From: UBA8752 sp002172485
Lineage (GTDB): Bacteria; Bacteroidota; Bacteroidia; Flavobacteriales_D; Sanyastnellaceae
DNA: 64,000 bases
Direction of reading: 5' to 3'
NCBI GenBank assembly: GCA_042089915.1
Contig: JBELJZ010000009.1
Coordinates: 1 to 64,000 of the forward strand
A program made the translations under genes and the position numbers. Positions 28,469 to 37,320 of this stretch are shown here, piece after piece. Position 1 is the stretch's first letter. Every line of letters begins with the position of its first letter. The notes under the pieces are model-generated. The model saw only the letters and a program-made list of their open reading frames with translations, was not told where the DNA came from and ran no database searches.

Positions 28469-30373
28469 TCAGTGTTTCATCAGGCGAAGGGACTGCTCGG
28501 TCTCCTGCAATTGCAAAGTGTACTGCCCATGGGCCAAGCCGTTGGTGGGAATGCGCAAGGCACTCGAACCGGGGTTTGACCAACGCCCCGTGTCGACCAC
28601 GCGCCCCCAGGCATCGCGGAGGGCCCAGTGTTGGGGCGCAATGTGACCGGAGGCACGGACCTCCCAGCCCAACCCGCCCGAAGCGGGGTTGGGCGCCACG
28701 GCGAGCTGAACCCCCTCCAATTCTAACGTCGACACCGTGCAATCGAAGACCGTGATGAAAATGGCGTCGGCATGGCTGCATCCGAATTCATTGGACGCCT
28801 CTACGGTGAAGGGATAGGTTCCGGGACCGAGTTCCGCCCCATTGACGACGATGAATTGATCGACACTGCCATTGCTCCAGAGGTACTCCAGCCCGGCAGG
28901 TGCCGACAGGACGATTTGACCGTCCTCGCAAAATGTCGTATCCGGCCCGAGGCTGAATGCGAACGCATCGTCCTCCGCGACCATGCTGAAATCCAGCGCG
29001 GCCTCGCAGCCATTGTCGTCCTCCAATTGCACGCTGTATTGGCCTTCAGCCAATCCTTCGATCATCTGACCTGCCCCGAGCTCTCCCAAGGCGTCGGACC
29101 ATTGAATGTCATAAGGCTCCGTGCCGCCGGAAACGCTCAAAAGCGCTACACCGTTGGGGAGCTCCGGACAGCCCGGCGGGACCAACTCGAGGCCCAGCTC
29201 CAAGGGCGCGGGCTCGACCAAGGTCACCGAATGGGTCAGGCTCGTTCCGCAATTCGTCAGGATGGCCGCGGAGTAGGTACCCGCCCCCAAGCCTGAAATC
29301 TGCTGTCCACTTGCAGAAAAGTTGCTCGGTCCCACCCAAGCCGCAACAAAGTTGCTGCCGGTGCCGGAGAGGTTGAGGACGATGGTCCCATTCGGATCCT
29401 CTTCTTTGCCGGAGGCGCAGGCCAAGCCTCCCACAGAGGATGTGACGGCTGGCTCATCTTCCACGGTTTCGATGCGTACACCGGCTTGGCCTCGCCCGTC
29501 CTGCCACCCATCCACTTGAATCAGATAGGTTTCGCCAGCATCGAGGCATCCGGTCCACAACCCGCTGGCGTAGAACGCACCGCTGCCACACCCACCAGAG
29601 AGGTCATCGTTGGCCGCAATGAGCTCATACGTATCGAAATCTTGGCAATCCCCCGCTTTCCAAAGGGCCATCTGGGTATCGAAGTCTGTCGAATCCGTGC
29701 AGGTTGTGATCCAGCAATTGTCGCCGGTGGCCATGAAGCGGAGCCAGGCGGAGCCGGTCACAGCGCCCTCGCACCAGCCGCCATTGATCTGACAGGAGTA
29801 AACGCCATCGAAGTTGGGCGCCCCGGGCTCGGCGAAGGCCGCTGTGCAACTGTCATTGCTCAACAACACCAACGGACCATCCACCTCGATGTCCAGCGCG
29901 GCACACGGTGAATCATAGTCCGGGCCACTCGCTGAAAAGGGGTCGAAGGTCCAGACATTGCCTGTGCCCGTGCCCGGAAAACTCTGGGTCAACACGCCGT
30001 TGGCATACACCTCGAAATACGTGCCGCCATCGCCATAGCTGTCGACGTGGTGCAACGTGATGGAGTCGCCGGGCGTGGCGCACAGCGTGTCGAGGATGAA
30101 GGTGGCGTTCGAGGCGTAGTCTCCGGCAGGGGCATCGGCGATGCCATCCCCGTCACAGCCCACGTTGAGGGCGTTGCCTCCCCAGAACAAGGTGTTGCTT
30201 CCGCAGGGATCCCCTTCCGGCGTCATTTCCCAGTACACTTCGTATCCCCATGCATCGGTGTAGAGTTGAAGTGTGAAGGGCTCCTGTCCATCGGGACAAT
30301 CCTGCGCCATGCCAGCGGTTCCGAAGAGACCGACACACAGCGCCGTGAGCCAGATATTCAATGACGGGTTCAT
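28469..30373 (-). CDS. Secreted multidomain protein with T9SS type A CTD
   Basis: The start at 30373 gives a signal peptide (LNIWLTALCVGLFGTAGMAQ) and 634 residues; the longer frame overlaps divergent yaaA. The N-terminal beta domain shares DSYGDG and its surroundings with the lysyl-oxidase protein. A second beta domain (FDGVYSCQINGGWCEG), a PKD/SprB-like unit (GCPELPNGVALLSVSGGTEP) and an Ig-like unit (FCEDGQIVLSAPAGLEYLWS) follow. The end (VAPNPASGGLGWEV ... GLAHGQYTLQLQE) is a type A T9SS sorting domain. No catalytic motif is visible; surface binding or adhesion is the most likely role. Confidence 0.85.
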   Translation of the reverse strand: MNPSLNIWLTALCVGLFGTAGMAQDCPDGQEPFTLQLYTDAWGYEVYWEMTPEGDPCGSNTLFWGGNALNVGCDGDGIADAPAGDYASNATFILDTLCATPGDSITLHHVDSYGDGGTYFEVYANGVLTQSFPGTGTGNVWTFDPFSASGPDYDSPCAALDIEVDGPLVLLSNDSCTAAFAEPGAPNFDGVYSCQINGGWCEGAVTGSAWLRFMATGDNCWITTCTDSTDFDTQMALWKAGDCQDFDTYELIAANDDLSGGCGSGAFYASGLWTGCLDAGETYLIQVDGWQDGRGQAGVRIETVEDEPAVTSSVGGLACASGKEEDPNGTIVLNLSGTGSNFVAAWVGPSNFSASGQQISGLGAGTYSAAILTNCGTSLTHSVTLVEPAPLELGLELVPPGCPELPNGVALLSVSGGTEPYDIQWSDALGELGAGQMIEGLAEGQYSVQLEDDNGCEAALDFSMVAEDDAFAFSLGPDTTFCEDGQIVLSAPAGLEYLWSNGSVDQFIVVNGAELGPGTYPFTVEASNEFGCSHADAIFITVFDCTVSTLELEGVQLAVAPNPASGGLGWEVRASGHIAPQHWALRDAWGRVVDTGRWSNPGSSALRIPTNGLAHGQYTLQLQETEQSLRLMKH

Positions 30374-30413
30374 GGGCACAAAATACATCGGGACACGGGG
30401 GATTCGGTTGATG

Positions 30414-30421
30414 TAGATTTG
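30414..30421 (+). promoter_or_regulatory. Candidate -7 element TAGATTTG upstream of yaaA
   Basis: A perfect TAnnTTTG match seven bases before the yaaA ATG, implying a leaderless or nearly leaderless transcript. No clear -33 box at the usual distance. Confidence 0.4.
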
Positions 30422-30428
30422 CGGCCCC

Positions 30429-31190
30429 ATGCGCGTTTTGTTGTCTCCCGCCAAGACCTTCCGGAAGGACCCCCTGTCCGTGGAAGCGGGTGCGAGCCAG
30501 CCGCAATTCCTTTCAGAAGCGGAGGCCTTGATGAAAGGCCTGCGGCGGAAGTCGCCCGCGGCGCTGTCCAAGCTCATGGACATCAGCCCTGCACTGGCAG
30601 AGGAGAATGCCGAACGCCACGCGAATTGGGCGCCCCCATTCCATCCCGGCAACGCGCGCATCGCCCTGTTGGCCTTTCATGGAGAGGTGTACCGCAACAT
30701 GGGGGCAGACCGCTGGGCTGGACCGGAATTGGAACGGGCCCAGCAGACTTTGCGCATCATCAGTGGGCTGTACGGCCTCTTGAAGCCCCTCGACCTGATC
30801 CAGGAGTATCGCCTCGAGATGGGCACACGGTGGGCGCCGGGACGAAAGCAAACCCTGTATGAGTTCTGGGGGGACACGCTTGGGCAGGCGCTCGATGCGG
30901 ATGCGGATGGCGCCCCGATTGTCAACCTTGCCAGTCAGGAATATGCCAAGGCCCTCCGTCTGATGGATCGCAAATCCCGCGTTGTGACTTGCCACTTCAA
31001 GGAGCAACGCGGTGAAGCATTCAAGATGATTGGCACCTACGCCAAAGCCGCCCGCGGCAAGATGGCCCGCTTCATTGTGACGGAAGGATTGACCTCCACA
31101 GATCAACTTCAAGCATTCAACGACGACGGTTACGCCTTCCATCCGGCGCTCTCCTCCCCGTCAGATTTCACATTTACCCGAATCTCATGA
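30429..31190 (+). CDS. yaaA: YaaA/DUF328 peroxide-stress protein
   Basis: A 253-residue protein with the YaaA hallmarks: MRVLLSPAKTF at the N-terminus, AFHGEVYRNM, SGLYGLLKPLDLIQEYRLEMG, LASQEYAK and HFKEQRGEAFKMIGTYAKAARG. Family knowledge: YaaA is cytosolic, lowers free iron and limits oxidative damage during peroxide stress, and binds DNA. The stop overlaps the start of the FKBP gene by four bases (ATGA), indicating an operon. Confidence 0.96.
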   Translation: MRVLLSPAKTFRKDPLSVEAGASQPQFLSEAEALMKGLRRKSPAALSKLMDISPALAEENAERHANWAPPFHPGNARIALLAFHGEVYRNMGADRWAGPELERAQQTLRIISGLYGLLKPLDLIQEYRLEMGTRWAPGRKQTLYEFWGDTLGQALDADADGAPIVNLASQEYAKALRLMDRKSRVVTCHFKEQRGEAFKMIGTYAKAARGKMARFIVTEGLTSTDQLQAFNDDGYAFHPALSSPSDFTFTRIS

Positions 31191-31900
31191 ACACACAACC
31201 CCCTATTCTTACCGCCTGCTTGGCGGCCACACTGCTGCTCGCGCCATTCGCTTGGACGGGATGTGCAGCCAATGGACAGAACACCCCAACCCCCACCATG
31301 GAAAATCAGAATGACTCCCTGAGCTACGCGCTCGGAGTGCTGTTCGCCACCAACGTGACGAACCAGGGCATCCAGGACTACGCTCCCGCCCAAATCGCCC
31401 AAGCTTTTGCCGATGTCCAGAGCGGCAACCCGGCCATGACCCCGGATCAAGCCAACGAGCTCGTGCGCCAGACGATGCAAGCCCGTGAGGCGACGGCTGG
31501 AGACGAAAACCTCAAGGCTGGCAAGGCATTCCTCGCCGAAAACAAAGGCAAGGAAGGCGTCATCGAAACGGCCAGCGGCCTCCAGTACTACGTGGACCGG
31601 GAAGGCGACGGCGACAGCCCGGACGCCAACGACCGCGTGACGGTGCACTACCATGGCACCCTGATTGACGGCACCACGTTCGACAGCAGCTACGACCGTG
31701 GACAACCGGCCACCTTCGGGCTCAACCAGGTGATCACCGGTTGGACCGAGGGTCTGCAGACCATGAAGAAAGGCGGACAGACCACCTTTTACATCCCTTC
31801 CGACCTCGCTTACGGCCCGCGCGCCACTGGCGATGTGATCGGAGCGAACTCCACGCTGGTCTTCAAGGTGGAGCTTCTTGAGGTCGAGAAAGTCGACTGA
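31187..31900 (+). CDS. FKBP-type peptidyl-prolyl isomerase, lipoprotein (Mip/FkpA type)
   Basis: A 237-residue predicted lipoprotein (lipobox WTGC near residue 25). An N-terminal helical dimerisation region (SLSYALGVLFATNV ... GDENLKAGKAFLAENKGKEG) is followed by an FKBP domain from about residue 125: VTVHYHGTLIDGTTFDSSYD, QVITGWTEGLQTMKKGG and IPSDLAYGPRA. It speeds proline isomerisation in exported proteins in the periplasm. It overlaps yaaA by four bases, and a strong terminator follows. Confidence 0.95.
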   Translation: MNTQPPILTACLAATLLLAPFAWTGCAANGQNTPTPTMENQNDSLSYALGVLFATNVTNQGIQDYAPAQIAQAFADVQSGNPAMTPDQANELVRQTMQAREATAGDENLKAGKAFLAENKGKEGVIETASGLQYYVDREGDGDSPDANDRVTVHYHGTLIDGTTFDSSYDRGQPATFGLNQVITGWTEGLQTMKKGGQTTFYIPSDLAYGPRATGDVIGANSTLVFKVELLEVEKVD

Positions 31901-31926
31901 TCTCAAGCGACAACACCATCTGCGTT

Positions 31927-31955
31927 GCGGGGCCTTTCGGGGCCCCGCTTCATTT
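31927..31955 (+). terminator. Rho-independent terminator of the yaaA-FKBP operon
   Basis: An 8-bp GC stem (GCGGGGCC / GGCCCCGC) with a six-base loop is followed by TTCATTT, 26 bp after the FKBP stop. Confidence 0.75.
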
Positions 31956-32097
31956 ATCAACGGTTTCGACGGGAACTTATACTGGGATTATACCTACCGG
32001 ATAACGCGTTGATAAACACGGACTTCCGGTCGATTTCCACCGAAGTGTAACCTGTACTTGAGATTCGGAGTATGGGGGTGAACACACCCCATCTACA

Positions 32098-34479
32098 ATG
32101 CCCCGCATCCCATCCGCCCTGTCTGTTGTGTTGGCCTTCGCCACACTCTGTTCTCTGCCCACGGTTTCGGGTCAAGGAGGACGGTGTTCGGCCGAGGATC
32201 ACCTCGCTGTTCAACTCGAGGCCGATACGGTCTTTGCCCGGAGCTACTTTGCCTTTGAGACTGCGATGGAAGCCCGGCGGTCCGCGGGTTTTCGGACGGG
32301 TGAGCAATACACCCTTCCTGTGGTGGTCCACATCCTGCATGACGGAGACGGAGTCGGCGAGGGCGCCAACATCTCCGAGGACCAGGTCATGAGTGCCATC
32401 TCGGCCTTGAATGCCGACTTTGATGGCAGCATGGGGGGAACCAACATCAACATCCAGTTCGAATTGGCCTCCAGAGACCCTGAAGGCCATCCGACCAACG
32501 GCATCGTCCGCCTCAATGTGGCCGACATCCTGCCGGAATTTGCGGAACACGGCATTGTCACGGACAACCTCAGCGCCCCCACTGCAGATGCCGCCGTCAA
32601 GGCGCTCAGCCACTGGCCAGAAACGGACTATATCAATGTCTATGTGGCCTCCAAGCTCAACGGGGGCACCTCCCCGCTCGGCTATGCCTATCTGCCGCCC
32701 GTCACAGGCGTGATCGACGGCATCGTGGTGCACCACCAAGTCTTTGGGGTCGGAGACGGGTTTAACCTGATGAACAACTTCGACCTGAACCGCACCCTCA
32801 CCCACGAGGTCGGACATTACCTCGGGTTGTACCACACGTTCCACCTCACCCAGAATTGTGGTGAGGAGACGAATTGCGCCGCGCAGGGAGACCGCGTGTG
32901 CGACACCCCACCCACCACCGGTACCATCGGATGCAACGCCATGGAGTGTGAGGGTACGATGGTCGAGAATTTCATGGACTACGGCAACGATGCCTGCATG
33001 ACGTCCTTCACGGACGGCCAGCGCAATCGGATGCGGGACGCCCTCCTTGAACATCGGGCGAGCCTGCTCGAAAGCACGGGCACCATTCCTGTCGTGGATA
33101 CGGATGCCGGAGTGGCCTCGATCCAAGGCATTGCGCCCGTGGGCTGCAATGCGACCCACGCGGTGGAAGTGGCCTTGCAAAACTTTGGCTCCTCGACGGT
33201 GACCGAAGCCGACATCCATTTCAGCCTCGACGGCGGCCCCGACCTGACCGTCACCTGGAACGGCACGCTGTCATCAGGTGAATCCACGCTCGTTCCCCTC
33301 CCCGAGCTTGCTGCGGGCGTGGGAGAGCACAATCTCACCGTGTGGAGCGACCTGGATGGAGACGGCTATGCCGACAACGATGCCCAGTCCTTGGACTTTT
33401 CCGTGACGGAGGGCGCGCTTCTTCAGATGGACATCCAATTCGATTTCTTGCCCTTCGGCATCAGCTGGGCGGTGGAGAACGACGACACAGGCGAGGTGCT
33501 GCTCGAAGGCGGCGACTATGTCAATGCCGAATTCTCAGGTGAATTCATCACCGCAGGAGGCTGCGCGACACCGGGATGTTACACCCTGACCGTGGAAGAT
33601 CTGTTTGGCAATGGCATGCACTACGAGCCCCAAGGCTGGTATGCCTTGAGCGATGTGGACGGCAACGTGCTGGGCACGGCCGGGGGCGACTTCGGCGCCT
33701 CGATGAGCCACAATTTCTGCCTGGACGGTGGCGCGGTGACGCCCTGTGCCGATGACAATGGCAATGGCGTCTGCGACGATGACGAGGATGCGCTCGTCAC
33801 GGCCATTCCCGGATGCACGGACGCGGTGGCATGCAACTTCAATGCGGAGGCGACAGAGGACGATGGCGGTTGTGAGTATGCAGCGGAGAACTACGATTGC
33901 GACGGCAACCTGCTGGTGGTGATCGAAGGCTGCACGGATTCAGAAAGCTGCACCTACGATGCAGAAGCCAACACCGACGATGGAAGTTGCGACTACCTGG
34001 ACGTCCTCGGCGATTGCGGCGGAGACTGCGATGCCGACCTCGATGGCAATGGCATCTGCGATGATGCGGAAATCCCAGGTTGCACGGACGACGGCGCCTG
34101 CAACTACAATGCCGACGCCACGGAAGAAGACGGCGGATGTGAATACGCCGCCGAGGGCTACGACTGCGATGGCAACCCCCTGGTCAGCAGTGTCGCCGAC
34201 CTCGGTACGGACATCGCCCCATTGACGGCGTATCCGAATCCCGCCTCACCCGGCGAGCTTCAAGTCGCGGGCTTGCCAAATCCGGGCCGCTACGAAATTG
34301 TGGCGCTCGATGCCCGTGGACGCGAATTGGACCGCAACCTGCTGCACACGTCTGCAGGCCCCCGTGGATGGACCCTTCAGCCCCAACTTTCCCTCGCGGC
34401 CGGCATGGTGTTCCTGCAGGTCATCCCATTGGACGACCCCTTGACGCAGCCTTTGACTGCGCGGGTGTGGATTCGTTGA
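32098..34479 (+). CDS. Secreted M43 zinc metalloprotease (cytophagalysin-like) with Cys repeats and T9SS type A CTD
   Basis: A 793-residue pre-pro-enzyme with signal peptide. The metzincin zinc site HEVGHYLGLYH has His236, Glu237, His240 and His246, and NFMDY supplies the Met-turn, as in the M43 pappalysin/cytophagalysin family. Extra cysteines (NCGEETNCAAQGDRVCD) match the family insert. After the catalytic domain come a CARDB-like beta domain, a second beta domain (CATPGCYTLTVEDLFGNGMH), three GCTDxxACNY-type Cys repeats and a type A T9SS CTD (TAYPNPASPGELQV). It is transcribed alone after the FKBP terminator, and a small hairpin sits just before the ATG. Confidence 0.93.
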   Translation: MPRIPSALSVVLAFATLCSLPTVSGQGGRCSAEDHLAVQLEADTVFARSYFAFETAMEARRSAGFRTGEQYTLPVVVHILHDGDGVGEGANISEDQVMSAISALNADFDGSMGGTNINIQFELASRDPEGHPTNGIVRLNVADILPEFAEHGIVTDNLSAPTADAAVKALSHWPETDYINVYVASKLNGGTSPLGYAYLPPVTGVIDGIVVHHQVFGVGDGFNLMNNFDLNRTLTHEVGHYLGLYHTFHLTQNCGEETNCAAQGDRVCDTPPTTGTIGCNAMECEGTMVENFMDYGNDACMTSFTDGQRNRMRDALLEHRASLLESTGTIPVVDTDAGVASIQGIAPVGCNATHAVEVALQNFGSSTVTEADIHFSLDGGPDLTVTWNGTLSSGESTLVPLPELAAGVGEHNLTVWSDLDGDGYADNDAQSLDFSVTEGALLQMDIQFDFLPFGISWAVENDDTGEVLLEGGDYVNAEFSGEFITAGGCATPGCYTLTVEDLFGNGMHYEPQGWYALSDVDGNVLGTAGGDFGASMSHNFCLDGGAVTPCADDNGNGVCDDDEDALVTAIPGCTDAVACNFNAEATEDDGGCEYAAENYDCDGNLLVVIEGCTDSESCTYDAEANTDDGSCDYLDVLGDCGGDCDADLDGNGICDDAEIPGCTDDGACNYNADATEEDGGCEYAAEGYDCDGNPLVSSVADLGTDIAPLTAYPNPASPGELQVAGLPNPGRYEIVALDARGRELDRNLLHTSAGPRGWTLQPQLSLAAGMVFLQVIPLDDPLTQPLTARVWIR

Positions 34480-34480
34480 A

Positions 34481-34933
34481 TCAAGGAGCTTCAGCTCCTG
34501 CGGCGCCCTGGCCCCATGCTTCAAGCCATGCGATCAGAGCGTCTTCCATTTGCGCTTGGGCGCCAAACAACACGCCAAACCCCCTCAAATGCAGGGGCAC
34601 ACCGTGCAAGCGCCAAGACGCTTTGAGTTGACAATCCGAGCCCGCCTCCCATTCCATCCTTCCGGACACCAGATGTTCACCATCCGGCCCCATGGAGGAG
34701 CACACCACGCCTTCCCCGCTCTGTTGCGGCGCAGTCCAGGACGGCGTCCAGAAGGGCACCTGCACGGCATCCACTGGAACGTCCTCAGGCAGGTGGTTCA
34801 ACAGCGACTCCCGGTCCACGGTGCACGGCAAGGCCACCTCCACCAGACATTCCGGTGGCCAAGCCAAACACAAGGTCAAATGCCCCAGAAGTGCCACGAC
34901 CAGCACCATGGACCACATTTTAAGGTGCGCCAT
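34481..34933 (-). CDS. Exported or membrane-anchored hypothetical protein
   Basis: The start at 34933 leaves 150 residues beginning with a hydrophobic segment (WSMVLVVALLGHLTLCLAW) that is a signal peptide or anchor. The rest (WTPSWTAPQQSGEGVVCSSM, SWRLHGVPLHLRGFGVLFG) vaguely resembles an SRPBCC fold, with a final amphipathic helix MEDALIAWLEAWGQ; this is only suggestive. It follows the glycosyltransferase gene after one base, so it is co-transcribed. It is convergent with the M43 protease gene, one base apart. Confidence 0.6.
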   Translation of the reverse strand: MAHLKMWSMVLVVALLGHLTLCLAWPPECLVEVALPCTVDRESLLNHLPEDVPVDAVQVPFWTPSWTAPQQSGEGVVCSSMGPDGEHLVSGRMEWEAGSDCQLKASWRLHGVPLHLRGFGVLFGAQAQMEDALIAWLEAWGQGAAGAEAP

Positions 34934-34934
34934 G

Positions 34935-35981
34935 TCAGTGAGTGTTGGGTGGGTATGCCGGGACTTCCCGAATGTCACCCATGGTCGAATCGCGCTGTTT
35001 GAGCAGGACCACGGTCACGTATTCGGACAGCAGTCCCCATCCGTAAGACGCCAATTGAATGCGGGCTGCCCTCGGCACCAACAGCGCCACCTTCACAGAG
35101 CGGGTTTTGGCCCACGCTTCGAAAAACAGGGCCCAATGCCACACCACGTAAGGCACCACGGGCAGCAACGAGAGTGCGGCACTGCTTCCCATTTGCCAGC
35201 GCAGCACCGCTGCGGCGGGCACCATGCCCACGACGTAGAGCAAAAAGGCACTGGGCATCCAATGAATCGGGCGCAGCGATCCTGGAAAGAACTTCCGGAT
35301 GTTCACCCGCGCGCGGCCAAAAAAGCGGACCTGTCGGTTGAATTGGGCGAAATCCGTCCTGCGCTTGTGGTAGACGAAAGCGTCTTCGATCAGGTCGCTT
35401 CGCAATCCGTGCGCCATCAACCGCATGGAGAATTCGATGTCCTCTCCTTTGACGCTGATCCGATAGCCGCCACTGATTTCCCATGCCTTGCGGGAAATGC
35501 CCATGTTGAAAGAGCGCGGGTGATAGGTTCCCACCGTGCGCTTGCCACCTCGAATGCCCCCGGTGGTGAGGGGGGATGTCATCGCATGGCTGATGGCCTT
35601 TTGCAGGTCGGTGAAACTCCCGTGCGCCGCATCCGGACCGCCATAGACCGCCACTTCAGGGTGGGCCGTGAGGTAGTCCTCCACAGCTTGGAAATAGTGC
35701 GGGGGAATGAGACAATCTGAATCAAACACCACAAACCAATCCCCTTTGGCCCGCTCAAAACCATAATTCCGGGTGAACCCTTGGCGGGTGTTCACCTTCC
35801 AGAAATAGCGGATGTCCAGCTGGCCCTTGAAGGATTCCACGATGTCTTGCGCGCCCTGCTCACTCCCATCTTCCACCACCAACACTTCGAAGTCGGTGTA
35901 CGTCTGTTCCAGCAAGCTCTCCAGAAGCTCGCGGATTTCTTCTGGCCGGTTGAAGAGCGGGACGATGACGGAATAGCGCAC
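34935..35981 (-). CDS. Family 2 glycosyltransferase, membrane-anchored
   Basis: A 348-residue GT-A enzyme. The N-terminus YSVIVPLFNRPEEIRELLES is the nucleotide-sugar fold, VEDGSEQGAQDIV follows, and VFDSDCLIP provides the DxD metal site. GEDIEFSMRLM is the usual base-containing ED motif and is followed by RFFGRARVNIRKFF. Two or three membrane helices lie between about 245 and 300. It probably adds sugars to a lipid or surface glycan at the inner membrane; donor and acceptor are unknown. The small exported protein gene follows after one base. Confidence 0.92.
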   Translation of the reverse strand: MRYSVIVPLFNRPEEIRELLESLLEQTYTDFEVLVVEDGSEQGAQDIVESFKGQLDIRYFWKVNTRQGFTRNYGFERAKGDWFVVFDSDCLIPPHYFQAVEDYLTAHPEVAVYGGPDAAHGSFTDLQKAISHAMTSPLTTGGIRGGKRTVGTYHPRSFNMGISRKAWEISGGYRISVKGEDIEFSMRLMAHGLRSDLIEDAFVYHKRRTDFAQFNRQVRFFGRARVNIRKFFPGSLRPIHWMPSAFLLYVVGMVPAAAVLRWQMGSSAALSLLPVVPYVVWHWALFFEAWAKTRSVKVALLVPRAARIQLASYGWGLLSEYVTVVLLKQRDSTMGDIREVPAYPPNTH

Positions 35982-36042
35982 GGTCGAAAATACGATGCCA
36001 CCGCGGTCGGCGCACAGCTGGCGCTCCCGTTATCTTGGGGGC

Positions 36043-37320
36043 GTGATCACCCAAGACGCCCCCATCTTCGGCTTGCTCATGGCTTGTCTCGCCCTCGTGT
36101 TCCACACCGCGCGACTGCCCCGATTCGCAGGCTTCTACAAGTATGTCCCCGTTTTGCTCATGGCATACTTTCTCCCGGCCATCCTCAACTCTACGGGGAT
36201 CATTGCCGCAGGCGAAGGAAGCAACCTCTACTATGTGGCCAGCCGCTACCTCCTGCCAGCAAGCTTGTTGATGTTCTGCCTGTCCATCGACCTCAAGGGC
36301 ATTTTCAGTCTCGGCCCCAAGGCGCTCATCATGTTTTTCACCGCCACGGTTGGCATCATCGTCGGCGGTCCCATCGCCCTGTGGTTGGTGGGACAGATTC
36401 GCCCGGACGTCTTCGGTGGAGACGCCCCTGACGCTTTGTGGCGTGGTCTGTCCACCATTGCCGGCAGCTGGATTGGTGGCGGTGCCAACCAAACGGCACT
36501 CAAGGAGATTTCTCAGGCCATGGACGATCAATTCAGCGTGATGATCATCGTCGACGTCTTCGTGGCCAACCTGTGGATGCCCTTCCTGCTCATTGGTGCT
36601 GGCATGAGCGCCGTCATTGACAAACGCTTGAAGGCCGACGCTTCCGCAGTGGATGAACTGAAGGAGAAGGTGGAAGCATACCAGGCGAGCATTGCCCGGA
36701 TCCCCTCATTCAATGACCTGATTGTCCTGCTGGGCGTCATTTTCCTCATGGTTGGAGTCGCCCACTTCCTCGGCACCCACATCAGCGGGGGCATCACCGC
36801 GGCATTCGACGCTGCATTGGCAAACGATCCCGGCTCCCCTGTGCGGTTCCTCAGCAGCCTCAAATCGCACTTTTTCTGGCTGGTTTTCCTGGCGACCGCG
36901 ATGGGCGTGTCCCTCAGCTTCACGCCCATGCGCTCCTACGAGGGCGCCGGAGCGAGCAAGCTTGCGAGTGTCTTCCTCTATGTGCTGGTGGCCACCATTG
37001 GCGCCAAAATGGACATCGGAGAGCTCATTCACTCGTGGGAACGGTATTGGCCCGTCATCCTCATCGGACTGCTCTGGATGCTGGTGCACGTGAGCGTGCT
37101 GCTGATCGTCGCGAAGCTCATCCGCGCCCCCTTCTTCTTTGTGGCTGTCGGCAGCCAGGCCAATGTCGGGGGAGCGGCCAGCGCCCCCATTGTCGCCAGT
37201 GCCTTCAGCCCTGCGCTGGCACCTGTGGGTGTGCTGCTCGCCGTACTGGGCTATGCCGTGGGCACGGTCGGCGCCGTGGTCTGCATGGAGCTCATGCGGG
37301 TGCTCAGTGGGGGCGGATGA
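36043..37320 (+). CDS. DUF819 family integral membrane protein
   Basis: The GTG at 36043 is preferred: it follows TATCTTG by five bases and starts directly before the first helix, while the longer frame begins with basic residues. The 425-residue protein has about ten or more helices and the DUF819 (YjcL-like) features STIAGSWIGGGANQTALKEI and VGSQANVGGAASAPIVASAF, which are related inverted-repeat halves. Family members resemble sodium-coupled or sulfur-compound transporters, but no substrate is established. Its 3' end overlaps the convergent gene by 17 bp. Confidence 0.88.
   Translation: MITQDAPIFGLLMACLALVFHTARLPRFAGFYKYVPVLLMAYFLPAILNSTGIIAAGEGSNLYYVASRYLLPASLLMFCLSIDLKGIFSLGPKALIMFFTATVGIIVGGPIALWLVGQIRPDVFGGDAPDALWRGLSTIAGSWIGGGANQTALKEISQAMDDQFSVMIIVDVFVANLWMPFLLIGAGMSAVIDKRLKADASAVDELKEKVEAYQASIARIPSFNDLIVLLGVIFLMVGVAHFLGTHISGGITAAFDAALANDPGSPVRFLSSLKSHFFWLVFLATAMGVSLSFTPMRSYEGAGASKLASVFLYVLVATIGAKMDIGELIHSWERYWPVILIGLLWMLVHVSVLLIVAKLIRAPFFFVAVGSQANVGGAASAPIVASAFSPALAPVGVLLAVLGYAVGTVGAVVCMELMRVLSGGG

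Noticed and set aside
25468..28755. Plus-strand frame of 1095 codons across the S46 peptidase and threonine aldolase genes
   Set aside because: It runs through two well-supported minus-strand genes and has no recognisable domain. It arises from codon bias.
34484..34499. Hairpin AGGAGC-TTCA-GCTCCT as terminator of the M43 protease gene
   Set aside because: It lies inside the coding end of the convergent gene and has no T tract on either strand.
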